In this document: positions 19,422-28,546 of the stretch, piece after piece | Layout of the letters: the number at the start of each line of letters is the position of its first letter | How positions within the stretch are numbered: position 1 is the first letter of the stretch | NCBI GenBank assembly: GCA_025350145.1 | Contig: JANXYH010000047.1 | Location: forward strand, 1 to 49,861 | Direction of reading: 5' to 3' | DNA length: 49,861 nt | From: Burkholderiales bacterium | Lineage (GTDB): Bacteria; Pseudomonadota; Gammaproteobacteria; Burkholderiales; Burkholderiaceae_C | Made by a program: the position numbers and the translations under genes | The notes under the pieces: model-generated | Database searches by the model: none | Seen by the model: only the letters and a program-made list of their open reading frames with translations | What the model was told of the DNA's origin: nothing

Positions 19422-19691
19422 GACCAAGACTCCAGTGCGGACCGTTTGAACAGTGATCGACAATTCGCTCGTCGCCGGGCCCATGCCGCGCGCAGCGTTT
19501 TGGCGCGAGGCAAGAGTTTAGGCAAGCGGCTTGCACCGCCACAACCCCCATGCGCAGGGGTTCAAGGGTCCAATGTCACGGAGAACCGACCCGCGATCAC
19601 CGCACTAAGGCGGGCGCGGAACGGGATTGTGTCACTTGACGGGTGCCAGGTCGCCGCATGGCGCAACCGCCGCCGTTGCCTGAATCTGCGC

Positions 19692-21014
19692 TCACGACGG
19701 CTGGCGCAGGGCCTGGAAGACTCGGCAGCGGTCCAGCCTGGCCTCGATGTCGGCCATCATGCGCTGGTACACGGGCGTGCCGACACGGCCGAATTTTTCG
19801 GCAAATTCGGCCGCGGTCAGGCCATCCGGGAGGTCGTCGACATTGGGCATCAGGTCGCGCTCGCGCACCCCGAGCGCCAGCGCAGCCTGCAGGCGTTCGG
19901 GCGCGGCGGCGGCCAGGAGTCCGAAGCGCGTGCCGGCGCGGTCGGCCGCCAGATCGTTGAAGCTGAAGCCCGAGCCACCCTGGGCATCCGAGACTTCCTT
20001 GTACAAGCCAGCGGTGTCGGCTACGCCGGCGCCAGCCTGTGCCGCCAGCGAGGCCGAGATGAGAAAGTGCAGCGGTGAGTCCAGGCGTCCGTTGAGCGTC
20101 AAGGCCACGCGCCGGGCCGCTGACCTGCCACCCGGCGACGTCGCGATGGCGGGCAATGACTGGCCGTTGGCGAACAGCGTCAGTGCCATCAGCGCCAGGC
20201 GATTTTCTGCCGCCGCCGATGGCGCGCCGGTGCTGCGGCGCTGCGCCAAGACAAAGGTCGAGGCGATCAGATCGGCCATCGACACGGTGTTCCGGCCCGG
20301 CAGGCTTCGGGTCTCCGCCGCCAAGTGTTGGTCGTAGGCTCGAAGCCGTTGCCGCTCGTCCTCAGGCAGCCAGCGTGCCAGCCAGCGTGTCAGCCAGCGA
20401 TTGGGCGTGTCGTCGCCCCAGGCCAACGCCATCCGGGCCGTCCCTGGCGCAAAACTCAGGCGCGGCAGCCCCGGCTGGCGGTCGGCTTCGGATGGGAACA
20501 GCGCCTGCCAGGCCTGCCCCACGACCAGATTCGGCAGCCAGGCCGGGAGCGGCAACCAGCCGACCTGCCAGCGCTCGAATTCGGGTCGCCCGCTGGCGTC
20601 GTTGAGTTCGGCGTCGAGGTTCAGCCACGCCGCCGCCAAGGGTGGCGGCAGCCGCAGGCTGGCACGCAGCCGGGCCTGTCCGGCGCTCAGTTGCAGTGCC
20701 AGGCGTGCGTCGAGGTGGCGTCGGGCCGCCTGTCCGAGGATGATTTCGATGTCACGCTGGGTCACCTGCAGCACCTTCGGCGCCAACGGCCCGCGCTGGG
20801 CCGGGAACGCCAGCACCCTGTCCAGCGGCGACAAATCAGTCAGGCGCCAGCCCGGGTCCGGCGCCAGCGCGGGTTCTGCCGACAGCGCCAGAATCAAAAC
20901 CGCGACCAGCAACAGCAGCGGGCCGGCTAGGGTTGCCAGTAGCCAGGTTCGGGCCCGACGATTGGGTCGAGGCGCGTGTTGTACCGCGTGTTGCACCGGT
21001 TCTGCCGCTGACAT
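19692..21014 (-). CDS. Uncharacterised membrane-anchored protein
   Basis: 440 residues. A basic N-terminus (RPNRRART) precedes one strong membrane helix (about 23-46); the rest is a large, probably periplasmic, domain of mixed helices and strands. A tryptophan-rich region (WQVGWLPLPAWLPNLVVGQAW) and a conserved-looking C-terminal section containing GGSGFSFNDLAADRAGTRFG stand out. I do not recognise the family. The phrase resembles a conserved block of hypothetical proteins in exopolysaccharide-producing proteobacteria, but I cannot name it. It is read in the same direction as the sugar transferase gene, 270 bases upstream of it, and about 100 bases downstream of the asparaginase stop. Confidence 0.78.
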   Translation of the reverse strand: MSAAEPVQHAVQHAPRPNRRARTWLLATLAGPLLLLVAVLILALSAEPALAPDPGWRLTDLSPLDRVLAFPAQRGPLAPKVLQVTQRDIEIILGQAARRHLDARLALQLSAGQARLRASLRLPPPLAAAWLNLDAELNDASGRPEFERWQVGWLPLPAWLPNLVVGQAWQALFPSEADRQPGLPRLSFAPGTARMALAWGDDTPNRWLTRWLARWLPEDERQRLRAYDQHLAAETRSLPGRNTVSMADLIASTFVLAQRRSTGAPSAAAENRLALMALTLFANGQSLPAIATSPGGRSAARRVALTLNGRLDSPLHFLISASLAAQAGAGVADTAGLYKEVSDAQGGSGFSFNDLAADRAGTRFGLLAAAAPERLQAALALGVRERDLMPNVDDLPDGLTAAEFAEKFGRVGTPVYQRMMADIEARLDRCRVFQALRQPS

Positions 21015-21110
21015 CAGCCCAGTCTGCCACCGGCACTGCCGCCCGAAGCACGCAATCTGGCGTTCAAGCGCCGACCAGATCCGGCGATGGGCCTGGCCTG
21101 GGCCAGTCGC

Positions 21111-22178
21111 TCAAGCCGCCGCCAGCGCCTGACGCAACAAAGCACTGGCTTGCAACTGGCCGACCAGCCGGCCATTCCAGTTGCGCAGCGGCGCATCGTG
21201 CCAAGGGCGCAGGGCGGCTCGGTCGGCCTCGTCCAGGTCCAGCAGGGCGTCGATCACCGCCGCCATCACCACCTCGGCGCCGCGCGCGGTGTTGCCGTCG
21301 TCCATCTTGATTGCCACGCCCAGCCCCAAGGTCGGCAGTGCGGCGCAGTAGACGCCCTCGGCGCCGACCTTGCAGAACAGCCTTTGGCCCAAGCGCTGCA
21401 TCAGCACCGAGTCGAACTTGCCCGTGCCTGAGACATGCCAGGGCGACGCCGCCACGGCCTGGCGCAGGCGGCGCGCGGCCCGGGCGTGGTCGGGCGACAG
21501 GCCCTGGCCGGTGCCGACCCGGGCAAACGCCAGCGCCAGTTGGCGCAGCGGAATTGCGTACGCCGGGATCGAGCAGCCATCGGTGCCCAGCGGCGCCTTG
21601 GCCAGGTCAAAGTCGGTCGCGGCGCCCAGCGCGGCGCTGACTTCGCGCATCACCGGGTGCTCTGGGCCGATGTAGCCGCGCACGAATGCTTCGGCCGGTT
21701 GGCCGGCGGCCCGCGCCATCCAGCAGCCCAGGCAGACAAAGCCCGCATGCTTGCCCGAGCAGTTGTTGTGCAATGCGCTGGGTTGGGCACCTGCCTGCGC
21801 CAGCGCGCGCCCGGCATCCTCCGCATACGGCCAGTGGGCGCCACACTCCAGCGCGGCCACGCCCAGGCCGGCCTTGGCAAGCATCGATTGCGCCGTCGCC
21901 ACATGGCCAGGCTCGCCGCGATGCGAGGCGCAGGCCAGCGCCAGCTCGGCGTCGGTCAGCCCCAGTCCATCGGCCGCGCCCGAGGCCACCAAGGGCAAGG
22001 CCTGTAGGACCTTGCAGGCCGAGCGCGGAAAGATCGGCCGACCGATGTCGCCCAGGGCCAGGCGCAGTGCGCCGTCGGCATCGACGATCGCCAACGCGCC
22101 GCGATGGAACGATTCGACGATGCCGCCACGCAGCGCGTGGACCAGATCGGGGTGGGTGACGAACGCAGCATCGGACAT
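21111..22178 (-). CDS. Asparaginase of the AnsA/asparaginase II family
   Basis: 355 residues predicted to hydrolyse L-asparagine to aspartate and ammonia. It belongs to the thermolabile, Rhizobium-type asparaginase family (serine-beta-lactamase-like fold), not the E. coli AnsA/AnsB type. The opening RGGIVESFHRGALAIVDADG, the block FPRSACKVLQALPLV (Ser-x-x-Lys), HNNCSGKHAGFVCLG and TDGCSIPAYAIPL are the family hallmarks. The start MSDAAFVTHPDLV is chosen over an ATG 22 codons upstream, which would add an arginine-rich, poorly conserved stretch. It is divergent from the DUF429 gene with about 140 bases between starts. Confidence 0.9.
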   Translation of the reverse strand: MSDAAFVTHPDLVHALRGGIVESFHRGALAIVDADGALRLALGDIGRPIFPRSACKVLQALPLVASGAADGLGLTDAELALACASHRGEPGHVATAQSMLAKAGLGVAALECGAHWPYAEDAGRALAQAGAQPSALHNNCSGKHAGFVCLGCWMARAAGQPAEAFVRGYIGPEHPVMREVSAALGAATDFDLAKAPLGTDGCSIPAYAIPLRQLALAFARVGTGQGLSPDHARAARRLRQAVAASPWHVSGTGKFDSVLMQRLGQRLFCKVGAEGVYCAALPTLGLGVAIKMDDGNTARGAEVVMAAVIDALLDLDEADRAALRPWHDAPLRNWNGRLVGQLQASALLRQALAAA

Positions 22179-22319
22179 GCTCGGGCCCTGCAGACGCAAT
22201 CGCCGCACTTTAGCCGCCGCTCGGCCCTGCCAGCGCCAGCACAATGGCGCGATGGCGCCGCTGTTGATGGCCTCTGGTCCGCTTACCTCAGGGCGTGCCT
22301 ACAGCCCGCTGGGACCGGC

Positions 22320-23144
22320 GTGACGGCGGACACAGCGTTGCTGCTTGGGGTTGATTTCAGCAGCCGGCCGACGCCACGCAAGACGATCGTGCTGGCCACA
22401 GGCAAGCTGCATGGCGCGGCGCTGGGGCTCTCGGCGATCCACCATTTCGCCAGCCATGCCGCGCTCAGTGCCTGGTTGGACGCCCATCCGGCCTGGATCG
22501 GCGGCTTCGATTTGCCGTTTGGCCTGCCGCGCGAGCTGGTGCAGGCGCTGGACTGGCCGACCGATTGGCCGGCTTGCATCGCGCACTTCGCCGGCCTGGA
22601 GCGGTCGGACGTGCGCGCGCGCTTCGCCGCCTTTTGCGCCGCCCGGCCAGTGGGGCGCAAATTTGCCCACCGCACCTGCGACCGACCGGCCGGCTCCAGC
22701 CCGTCGATGAAGTGGGTCAATCCGCCTGTGGCCTACATGCTGCATGCGGGTGTGCCATTGCTGCTGGGCCTGGGCGCGGGCTTTCCCGCCCATGGTCACT
22801 GCGGCAGCCGCCGCGAGCGGGTCGCACTCGAGGCCTATCCCGGCCTGCTGGCGCGGCAGATCATCGGCCGGCGCAGCTACAAGTCGGACGACCGCGCCAA
22901 GCAAAACGCCGAGCGACTGCTCGCGCGGCTGGCGCTGATCGACGCGCTGGCGGCTGGCCAGGCAGCGCTGGCGCCGCGCCTGCTGCTCAGCGACGGCCAA
23001 CGCGACACGCTCGGCCGCGACGGCAGCGGCGACACGCTCGATGCGGTGTTGTGTCTGGCGCAAGCGGCCTGGGCAACCGGCCGTCCGGACTGGGGATTGC
23101 CGGCTGACGTCGATCCGCTCGAAGGCTGGATCATCGGCGCCTGA
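22320..23144 (+). CDS. DUF429 family protein (predicted RNase H-like fold)
   Basis: About 274 residues. The opening LLLGVDFSSRP has the acidic first strand of RNase H-like folds. GGFDLPFGLPRELV, VALEAYPGLLARQIIGRR, YKSDD and the final DTLDAVLCLAQAAW with its acidic residues are typical of DUF429 proteins. Members are predicted nucleases or nucleotide-binding proteins of unknown role. The start is a GTG; the frame remains open upstream but overlaps the divergent asparaginase gene. The catalytic-type aspartates appear intact, but activity cannot be inferred further. Confidence 0.8.
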   Translation: MTADTALLLGVDFSSRPTPRKTIVLATGKLHGAALGLSAIHHFASHAALSAWLDAHPAWIGGFDLPFGLPRELVQALDWPTDWPACIAHFAGLERSDVRARFAAFCAARPVGRKFAHRTCDRPAGSSPSMKWVNPPVAYMLHAGVPLLLGLGAGFPAHGHCGSRRERVALEAYPGLLARQIIGRRSYKSDDRAKQNAERLLARLALIDALAAGQAALAPRLLLSDGQRDTLGRDGSGDTLDAVLCLAQAAWATGRPDWGLPADVDPLEGWIIGA

Positions 23145-23200
23145 GTGGACCGGCGCTGCAAAGGTTTGCGATTCAGGGCAAAGCCCGATGCGTCGCCGCG

Positions 23201-23241
23201 AAATGCTTTGCTATCCTGATGTTTCGTTCCGCGAAGCATTT
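23201..23241 (+). promoter_or_regulatory. Candidate MarR operator/promoter region
   Basis: Perfect 8-bp inverted repeat AAATGCTT (23201-23208) and AAGCATTT (23234-23241), with TTTCGTTCCGCGAA-like symmetry between them. It ends five bases before the MarR start. Such a position fits autoregulation of a MarR-RND operon. No clear -35 element is visible. Confidence 0.45.
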
Positions 23242-23246
23242 ACCGC

Positions 23247-23813
23247 ATGTCACAAACTGAGGCCAGGCAGGCCCGAGCCACCGCTGCCAATGCCGCTGCT
23301 GCTGCCGCCGCTGCCGCTGCCGCTGCCGCTGCCGCTGCCGCTGCCGCCGACCATACCAGCCTGCCCGATGCCTATTCCTGTGCCGCCAGGGTGATGGAGG
23401 TGCTGCCGCGGGTGATGGACAGCATCCGCGCCGGCATGCGTCGACAGGTCGACACGCCGTTGACCGTACCGCAATTTCGCGCCCTGAACTTCATCGACTT
23501 GAGCCCAGGCGCTTCGATCAGTGCTTTGGCGGCGTTTCTCGGCGTCAGCCTGGCCACCGCGTCGGCTCTGGCGGAGCGCATCGGCCGTGTCGGCCTGGTG
23601 CGTGCGCAGGGCAGCACCACCGACCGACGCCGTGCCGAGTTGAACATCCTGCCGGCCGGCAAGGCGGTGCTGGAGCGCATGCGCGCCCAGACCCGCCAAG
23701 ATCTGGCTGCCGCCCTGCGCGACCGCAGCGTGCCGGAATTGCAGGCCGTGCTCGAAGGTATCCAGGTGCTGGACGCGGTCTTCGCCGCGCCGGCATTGGC
23801 TGCGGCACTTTGA
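23247..23813 (+). CDS. MarR-family transcriptional regulator with polyalanine N-terminus
   Basis: 188 residues. After a short N-terminal segment comes an uninterrupted run of 19 alanines (residues 16-34), then a normal MarR core. The winged helix-turn-helix lies about residues 60-140 (PQFRALNFIDLSPGASISALAAFLGVSLATASALAERIGRVGLV), and the wing has the conserved D-R-R of TDRRRAEL. MarR proteins usually repress neighbouring efflux genes and release DNA on binding small phenolic or antibiotic ligands. The RND adaptor gene begins 50 bases downstream on the same strand, so this is the probable local regulator of the pump. Confidence 0.88.
   Translation: MSQTEARQARATAANAAAAAAAAAAAAAAAAAAADHTSLPDAYSCAARVMEVLPRVMDSIRAGMRRQVDTPLTVPQFRALNFIDLSPGASISALAAFLGVSLATASALAERIGRVGLVRAQGSTTDRRRAELNILPAGKAVLERMRAQTRQDLAAALRDRSVPELQAVLEGIQVLDAVFAAPALAAAL
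23292..23348 (+). repeat. GCT/GCC alanine-codon microsatellite
   Basis: Nineteen alanine codons, including six perfect copies of GCTGCC (23310-23345). Length changes would stay in frame and only change the polyalanine length of the MarR protein. Confidence 0.9.
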
Positions 23814-23863
23814 CCCTCCCCAGCCCGAAGCTCCTCCAAGAATCCATCGCCATCGCCTTGACC

Positions 23864-25393
23864 ATGACGTTCAACCGCCATCGCCACCTGCCGACTGCCT
23901 CCCGCAGCCGGGCCGCACTGGGCGCTGCCCTGATCCTGTGTTGTTCCGCTTCGATCAGCTTGGCGCAAGCGCCCGAAGGCGCCTCGGGCCCCAGCCGCAA
24001 CCCTGGCAATGCGTCGGCGCCCGGTGCCGGCGGCGCAGCCTCCGGCCCACCTGGCGCAGCCTCCGGCCCACCTGGCGCGGCCTCTGGCTCACCTGGCGCG
24101 GCCTCCGGCCCGGGGGCAGCGGCGTCGGCGCCACCGGTCAGCGTCACCCTGGTGCGCGCCCAGCAGCGGCCGTTCAAGATCAGCATCGATGCCAGTGGCT
24201 CGGTCTCGGCCGCCAGCAATGTCGACGTTCGCCCGCAAGTCTCGACCTTGGTGACCCAGGTGCACGTCAAGGAAGGCCAGTTCGTGACCAAGGGCCAGCT
24301 GCTGTTCACGCTCGACGCCCGTGCCGACCAGGCGGCGCTGCAGCGCGCCGAGGCGCAACTGCTGCGCGACGAGGCCACCTTGGTCGATGCCCGGCGGCAA
24401 CTGGCGCGCAACCAGGATCTGCTGCGCCAGAACTTCATCTCCCAGGGCGCTGTCGACACCAGCGCCGCCAACGTGTTGGCGCAGGAAGCCGGCGTGGCGG
24501 CCGACAAGGCGGTGATCGAGTCGGTGCGGGTGACCTTGTCCTACAGCAAGATCGCGGCCGCAGGTGCCGGCCGGATCGGCACGATCGCCGTGTTCCCGGG
24601 CAGTTCGGTCTCGCCGCAGGGCGCGGTGCTGACCACCGTCACCCAGATCGACCCGATCTCGGTCACCTTCAACCTGCCCCAGCGCCATCTCGAAGACGCC
24701 CTGAAGGCGCTGGCCACCCCGGCCGGGGCGGCCGCCAACGTCACCGCCACCTTGCCCGACAACAAGGGCGAGCGGGTCGGCAAGCTGAGCTTCGTCGACA
24801 GCCTGATCGATCCGGCCTCGGGCACGGTCAAGGTCAAGGCCAGCTTCGACAACAAGGACAGGGCGCTGTGGCCCGGCGCCTACGTCAACGTCAAGCTGGC
24901 GCTGCAGACGCTCGCCGATGCGATCGTGATTCCGCAGGCCAGCATCGTGCAGACGGCCCGCGGCACGATCGTGTTCGCCGCCGGCCAGGGCAACGCCGCC
25001 GTGGTGCGGCCGATCAAGGTGGTGGCCTCGGAGGGCACGGACGCGGTCGTCAGCGGCCTGAAGCCGGGCGACCGGATCGTGCTCGAAGGGCGGCAGAACG
25101 TGCGTCCCGGCGTGACCCTGATCGACCGTCCGCGCGAAGCCGGGGCGCCCGGCGGCGCCCGCCCGGGCGCACCGGGCGGTCCCGGCGGTCCGGGCGGCGG
25201 CGCATCAGGGCCCAGAGGGCCACGGCCTGAAGGCGGTGGCGACGCCGCCGCCGCAGCAATGGGCCGACCGGCCAGCGCTGGCCAACGCCCTGACGGCGCG
25301 GCCAGCACCGGGCGCCGGCCCGACGGCGCGGCCAGCGGCAGTCGTCGGCCCGACGTCGCGGCTTCGGCCGGCCGCCGCACATCCGGCAATTGA
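23864..25393 (+). CDS. RND efflux periplasmic adaptor (MdtA/AcrA-like membrane fusion protein)
   Basis: 509 residues. The signal peptide covers about 13-34 (ALGAALILCCSASISLAQA). A low-complexity linker follows (four GAASGPP-type repeats), then the adaptor: barrel-sandwich halves (VDVRPQVSTLVTQVHVKEGQFVTKGQLLFTLD and SKIAAAGAGRIGTIAVFPGSSV), a coiled-coil hairpin between them, and beta-barrel and membrane-proximal domains ending GDRIVLEGRQNVRPGV. The C-terminal 80 residues are Gly-, Arg- and Ala-rich, with RPDGAAS repeats. It links the inner-membrane pump to an outer-membrane channel. The ATG at 23864 is preferred over a TTG that overlaps the marR stop, because it gives a proper signal peptide. 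It is followed after 20 bases by the pump gene. No TolC-type gene is present in the window. Confidence 0.93.
   Translation: MTFNRHRHLPTASRSRAALGAALILCCSASISLAQAPEGASGPSRNPGNASAPGAGGAASGPPGAASGPPGAASGSPGAASGPGAAASAPPVSVTLVRAQQRPFKISIDASGSVSAASNVDVRPQVSTLVTQVHVKEGQFVTKGQLLFTLDARADQAALQRAEAQLLRDEATLVDARRQLARNQDLLRQNFISQGAVDTSAANVLAQEAGVAADKAVIESVRVTLSYSKIAAAGAGRIGTIAVFPGSSVSPQGAVLTTVTQIDPISVTFNLPQRHLEDALKALATPAGAAANVTATLPDNKGERVGKLSFVDSLIDPASGTVKVKASFDNKDRALWPGAYVNVKLALQTLADAIVIPQASIVQTARGTIVFAAGQGNAAVVRPIKVVASEGTDAVVSGLKPGDRIVLEGRQNVRPGVTLIDRPREAGAPGGARPGAPGGPGGPGGGASGPRGPRPEGGGDAAAAAMGRPASAGQRPDGAASTGRRPDGAASGSRRPDVAASAGRRTSGN
24032..24115 (+). repeat. Four 21-bp tandem repeats inside the adaptor gene
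   Basis: Four adjacent 21-bp units encode GAASGPP, GAASGPP, GAASGSP and GAASGPG. The first two are identical and the others differ by a few bases. They lie between the signal peptide and the first adaptor strand, so copy-number change would alter only a flexible linker. Confidence 0.9.
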
Positions 25394-25413
25394 GCCTACA
25401 GAGGTAGCTGAGC

Positions 25414-28400
25414 ATGAACTTGTCCGAACTGTTCATCCGCCGTCCGGTGATGACGGTGTTGCTGAACCTGGCGATCATGGCCGCCGGGATCATTGGCTAC
25501 ATGAAGATCCCGGTGGCCGCGCTGCCGAGCTACAACACGCCGGTGATCAGCGTCAACGCCAACCTGCCAGGCGCCAATCCCGAGACCATGGCCACCTCGG
25601 TGGCCCTGCAGTTGGAGAAGCAGTTCCAGCAGATCCCGGCGCTGGCCGTGATCAGCTCGACCAACACCCAGGGCTCGACCTCGATCACGCTGGAGTTTGA
25701 CGAAGGCCGCAACATCGAGGCCGCCGCCGTCGATGTCCAGGCGGCGCTGCTGCGGGCGCAACGCACCTTGCCGGTGGAGATGACGATTCCGCCAAGCTAC
25801 CGCAAGGTCAACCCGGCCGATTCGCCGGTGATCTTCATTGCCCTGCAGTCCTCGGCGATGAACCTGTCGGACCTGCAAGACTATGCCGAGCACCTGATTT
25901 CGCCGACCCTGTCGACCCTGGCCGGCGTGGCGCAGGTCAACATCTTTGGCGCCAAGCGCTTCGCGGTGCGGGTGCGGGTCGACCCGAATGCGCTGGCCGC
26001 GCGCAACCTCACGCTCGACGAATTGCGCATCGCGCTGACGGCGGCCAACGCCAACACCCCCGTCGGCACGCTAGACGGCCCGCGCCAGACCCTGACCCTG
26101 CAGGCCAACAAGCAGTTGCGCAGTGCGGCCGAATACGCCGAGTTGATCGTCAGCGTGCGCGGCGGCAACCCAGTGCGGCTGCGCGATGTGGCCGAGGTCG
26201 AGGACAGCTTCGAGCAGGTCAAGACCTCGGCCAACTTCAACGGCGAGACCTCGATCACGCTGGCGATCCTGCGCCAGCCCGACGCCAACACCGTGGCCGT
26301 GGTCGACCGGGTCAAGGCAGCGCTGCCGGCGTTCAAGGCGCAGATGCCGCAGTCGGTGACGATGACCGTCACCAACGACCGCTCCAAGTCGATCCGCGAG
26401 GCACTGCACGACGTGACGCTGACGATGCTGGGCACGATCGCCCTGGTGGTGCTGGTGATCTTCCTGTTCCTGCGCCGCTTCATTGCCACCGTGATCCCGA
26501 CCCTGTCGCTGCCGGTCTCGCTGTTCGGCGCGGTCGCCCTGCTCTGGGCGCTGGGCTACACCATCGACAACATCTCGCTGCTGGGCCTGACTCTGGCCGT
26601 AGGCCTGGTGGTCGACGACGCGATCGTGATGCTGGAAAACATCATGCGCCACGTCGAGCGCGGCGAGGCGCCGTTCCAGGCCGCGCTGCGCGGCTCGCGC
26701 GAGGTCGGCTTCACCATCCTGTCGATCTCCAGCTCGCTGGTGGCGGTGTTCATTCCGGTGTTCTTCATGCCCGGCGTGATCGGCCTGCTGTTCCATGAGT
26801 TTGCGGTCATCGTTGGCCTGGCAATCGTCGCCTCGGCCTTTGTCTCGCTGACGCTGGTGCCGATGATGGCCAGCCGTTTCCTCACCGACGAGGCCCACAA
26901 GAAGCCGCCGGGTTACTTGGTGCGGCTGTTCGAGCGCGCCTTCAACGCCACCCTGCGCGGCTATACCTGGGCGCTGGATGTGGCGCTGGGCTGGCGCAAG
27001 ACCGTGCTGCTGATCGCCCTGGCCACCTTTGCCGCCACAGCCTGGCTGTTCACCGACATCCCCAAGGGCTTCTTCCCCGAGGAAGACATCGGCCAGATCA
27101 CGGTCAGCACCGAGGCCGGCGAGGATGTCTCCTTCCCCGAGATGGTGCGGCTGCAAGACCGGGTGGTGGCGCTGCTGCGCGCCGAACCCTCGGTCGAGGC
27201 GGTGTTCTCCTTCAACGGCGGCCTGGGGGCGCAGAACAGCGGCCGCATGTTCATCACCCTGAAGCCGCGCAACGAACGCCCGACCATGAAGGAGTTGCTC
27301 GAAGACCTGCGCAAGAAGACCCGCACCATCGCCGGCATCAATGTCTTCATGCGGCCGGTGCAGAACCTGCAACTCGGCGGCCGGCCGAGCAAGGCGCAAT
27401 TCCAGTACATCTTGCAGAGCGTCCAGGCCGGCGAGTTGAACGACTGGGCGGTCAAGCTGCAGGACAAGATGCGCGCCGACATTAACCTGTTCCGCGACGT
27501 CACCAGCGACGCCCAGTTGCGCGGCCTGCAGGCCAGCCTGGACATCGACCGGGTCCGCGCCAACGCCCTGGGCGTGACGATCGACAGCATCCGCTCGTCG
27601 CTGTTCTCGGCCTTCGGCGAACGCCAGGTCTCGACCATCTACACCGGGGTCGACAGCTACCAGGTGATCATGGAGGTGGCGCCCAACGCCAAGGCCGACG
27701 AGAGCGCGATCAACGGCGTCTACGTCCGTGCCAGCACCGGCGCGCTGGTGCCGTTGTCGAGCTTTGCCACGGTCAAGCGCACCATCGGCCCGACCTCGAT
27801 CAACCACGCCGGGCAGTTGCAGGCCGTGACCGTGTCGTTCAACCTCGCCCCCGGCGCGGCGCTGGGCAATGCCACCAACAAGATCGACGACCTGCGTACT
27901 GAGGTGCGCATGCCCGACAACATGATCGGCACCTACGGCGGCGATGCGGCGGTGTTCAAGAGCTCGCAGGGCAGCCAGGTGGTGTTGATCGTCGGCGCCT
28001 TGCTGGTGATCTATGTGCTGCTAGGCGTGCTCTACGAGAGCTACATCCACCCGATCACGATCCTAGCCGGCCTGCCCTCGGCGGCGGTCGGGGCGCTGTT
28101 GACGCTCAAGCTGTTCAACATGGACCTGACGCTGATCGCCACCATCGGCATCTTGCTGCTGATCGGCATCGTCAAGAAGAACGCGATCATGATGATCGAC
28201 TTCGCGCTCGACGCCCAGCGCCACGACGGCATGACGCCGCTGGCCGCCATCCGCGAGGCCTGCATCCTGCGCTTCAGGCCGATCATGATGACCACCCTGG
28301 CGGCCTTGATGGGCGCCCTGCCCATCGCCATGGGCCTGGGCGCTGGCGCCGAGTTGCGCCAGCCGCTGGGCCTGGCGGTGGTCGGCGGGCTGGTGTTCTC

Positions 28401-28542
28401 GCAGGCGATCACGCTCTTCATCACGCCAGTGATCTACCTGGCGCTGGACCGCCTGAGCGGCACTGGCCCGGTGCTGACGCCCGAGGTCAAGCGCGACGAT
28501 GCCGTGCCGGCGCACCCGGCAACGCTGGCAGCCGGGGAATAG
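25414..28542 (+). CDS. RND multidrug efflux pump, HAE-1 family (MdtB/MdtC/AcrB-like)
   Basis: 1042 residues, normal for AcrB-type proton-driven pumps: twelve membrane helices and two large periplasmic loops (after helices 1 and 7). The proton-relay acids are Asp401-Asp402 in GLVVDDAIVMLENI, and the helix-10 lysine is in GIVKKNAIMMIDFAL (921-922). The N-terminus, NLSELFIRRPVMTVLLNLAIM, is the family standard. The pattern of RPVMT plus KNAIMMIDFALDAQR is closer to MdtB/MdtC and similar pumps than to AcrB itself. Drug, bile or metabolite substrates cannot be predicted. It lies 20 bases after the adaptor gene in a marR-adaptor-pump operon and converges with the hydrolase gene. Confidence 0.95.
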   Translation: MNLSELFIRRPVMTVLLNLAIMAAGIIGYMKIPVAALPSYNTPVISVNANLPGANPETMATSVALQLEKQFQQIPALAVISSTNTQGSTSITLEFDEGRNIEAAAVDVQAALLRAQRTLPVEMTIPPSYRKVNPADSPVIFIALQSSAMNLSDLQDYAEHLISPTLSTLAGVAQVNIFGAKRFAVRVRVDPNALAARNLTLDELRIALTAANANTPVGTLDGPRQTLTLQANKQLRSAAEYAELIVSVRGGNPVRLRDVAEVEDSFEQVKTSANFNGETSITLAILRQPDANTVAVVDRVKAALPAFKAQMPQSVTMTVTNDRSKSIREALHDVTLTMLGTIALVVLVIFLFLRRFIATVIPTLSLPVSLFGAVALLWALGYTIDNISLLGLTLAVGLVVDDAIVMLENIMRHVERGEAPFQAALRGSREVGFTILSISSSLVAVFIPVFFMPGVIGLLFHEFAVIVGLAIVASAFVSLTLVPMMASRFLTDEAHKKPPGYLVRLFERAFNATLRGYTWALDVALGWRKTVLLIALATFAATAWLFTDIPKGFFPEEDIGQITVSTEAGEDVSFPEMVRLQDRVVALLRAEPSVEAVFSFNGGLGAQNSGRMFITLKPRNERPTMKELLEDLRKKTRTIAGINVFMRPVQNLQLGGRPSKAQFQYILQSVQAGELNDWAVKLQDKMRADINLFRDVTSDAQLRGLQASLDIDRVRANALGVTIDSIRSSLFSAFGERQVSTIYTGVDSYQVIMEVAPNAKADESAINGVYVRASTGALVPLSSFATVKRTIGPTSINHAGQLQAVTVSFNLAPGAALGNATNKIDDLRTEVRMPDNMIGTYGGDAAVFKSSQGSQVVLIVGALLVIYVLLGVLYESYIHPITILAGLPSAAVGALLTLKLFNMDLTLIATIGILLLIGIVKKNAIMMIDFALDAQRHDGMTPLAAIREACILRFRPIMMTTLAALMGALPIAMGLGAGAELRQPLGLAVVGGLVFSQAITLFITPVIYLALDRLSGTGPVLTPEVKRDDAVPAHPATLAAGE

Positions 28543-28546
28543 GCGC

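Noticed and set aside
23250..23699. Gly/Ser-rich minus-strand frame opposite marR
   Set aside because: The Gly/Ser repeats are only the reverse reading of the polyalanine codon tract.
26071..27807. Long minus-strand frame across the RND pump gene
   Set aside because: Antisense shadow of the pump gene; amino-acid composition (His, Gln, Asp, Arg, Gly) is typical of such shadows.
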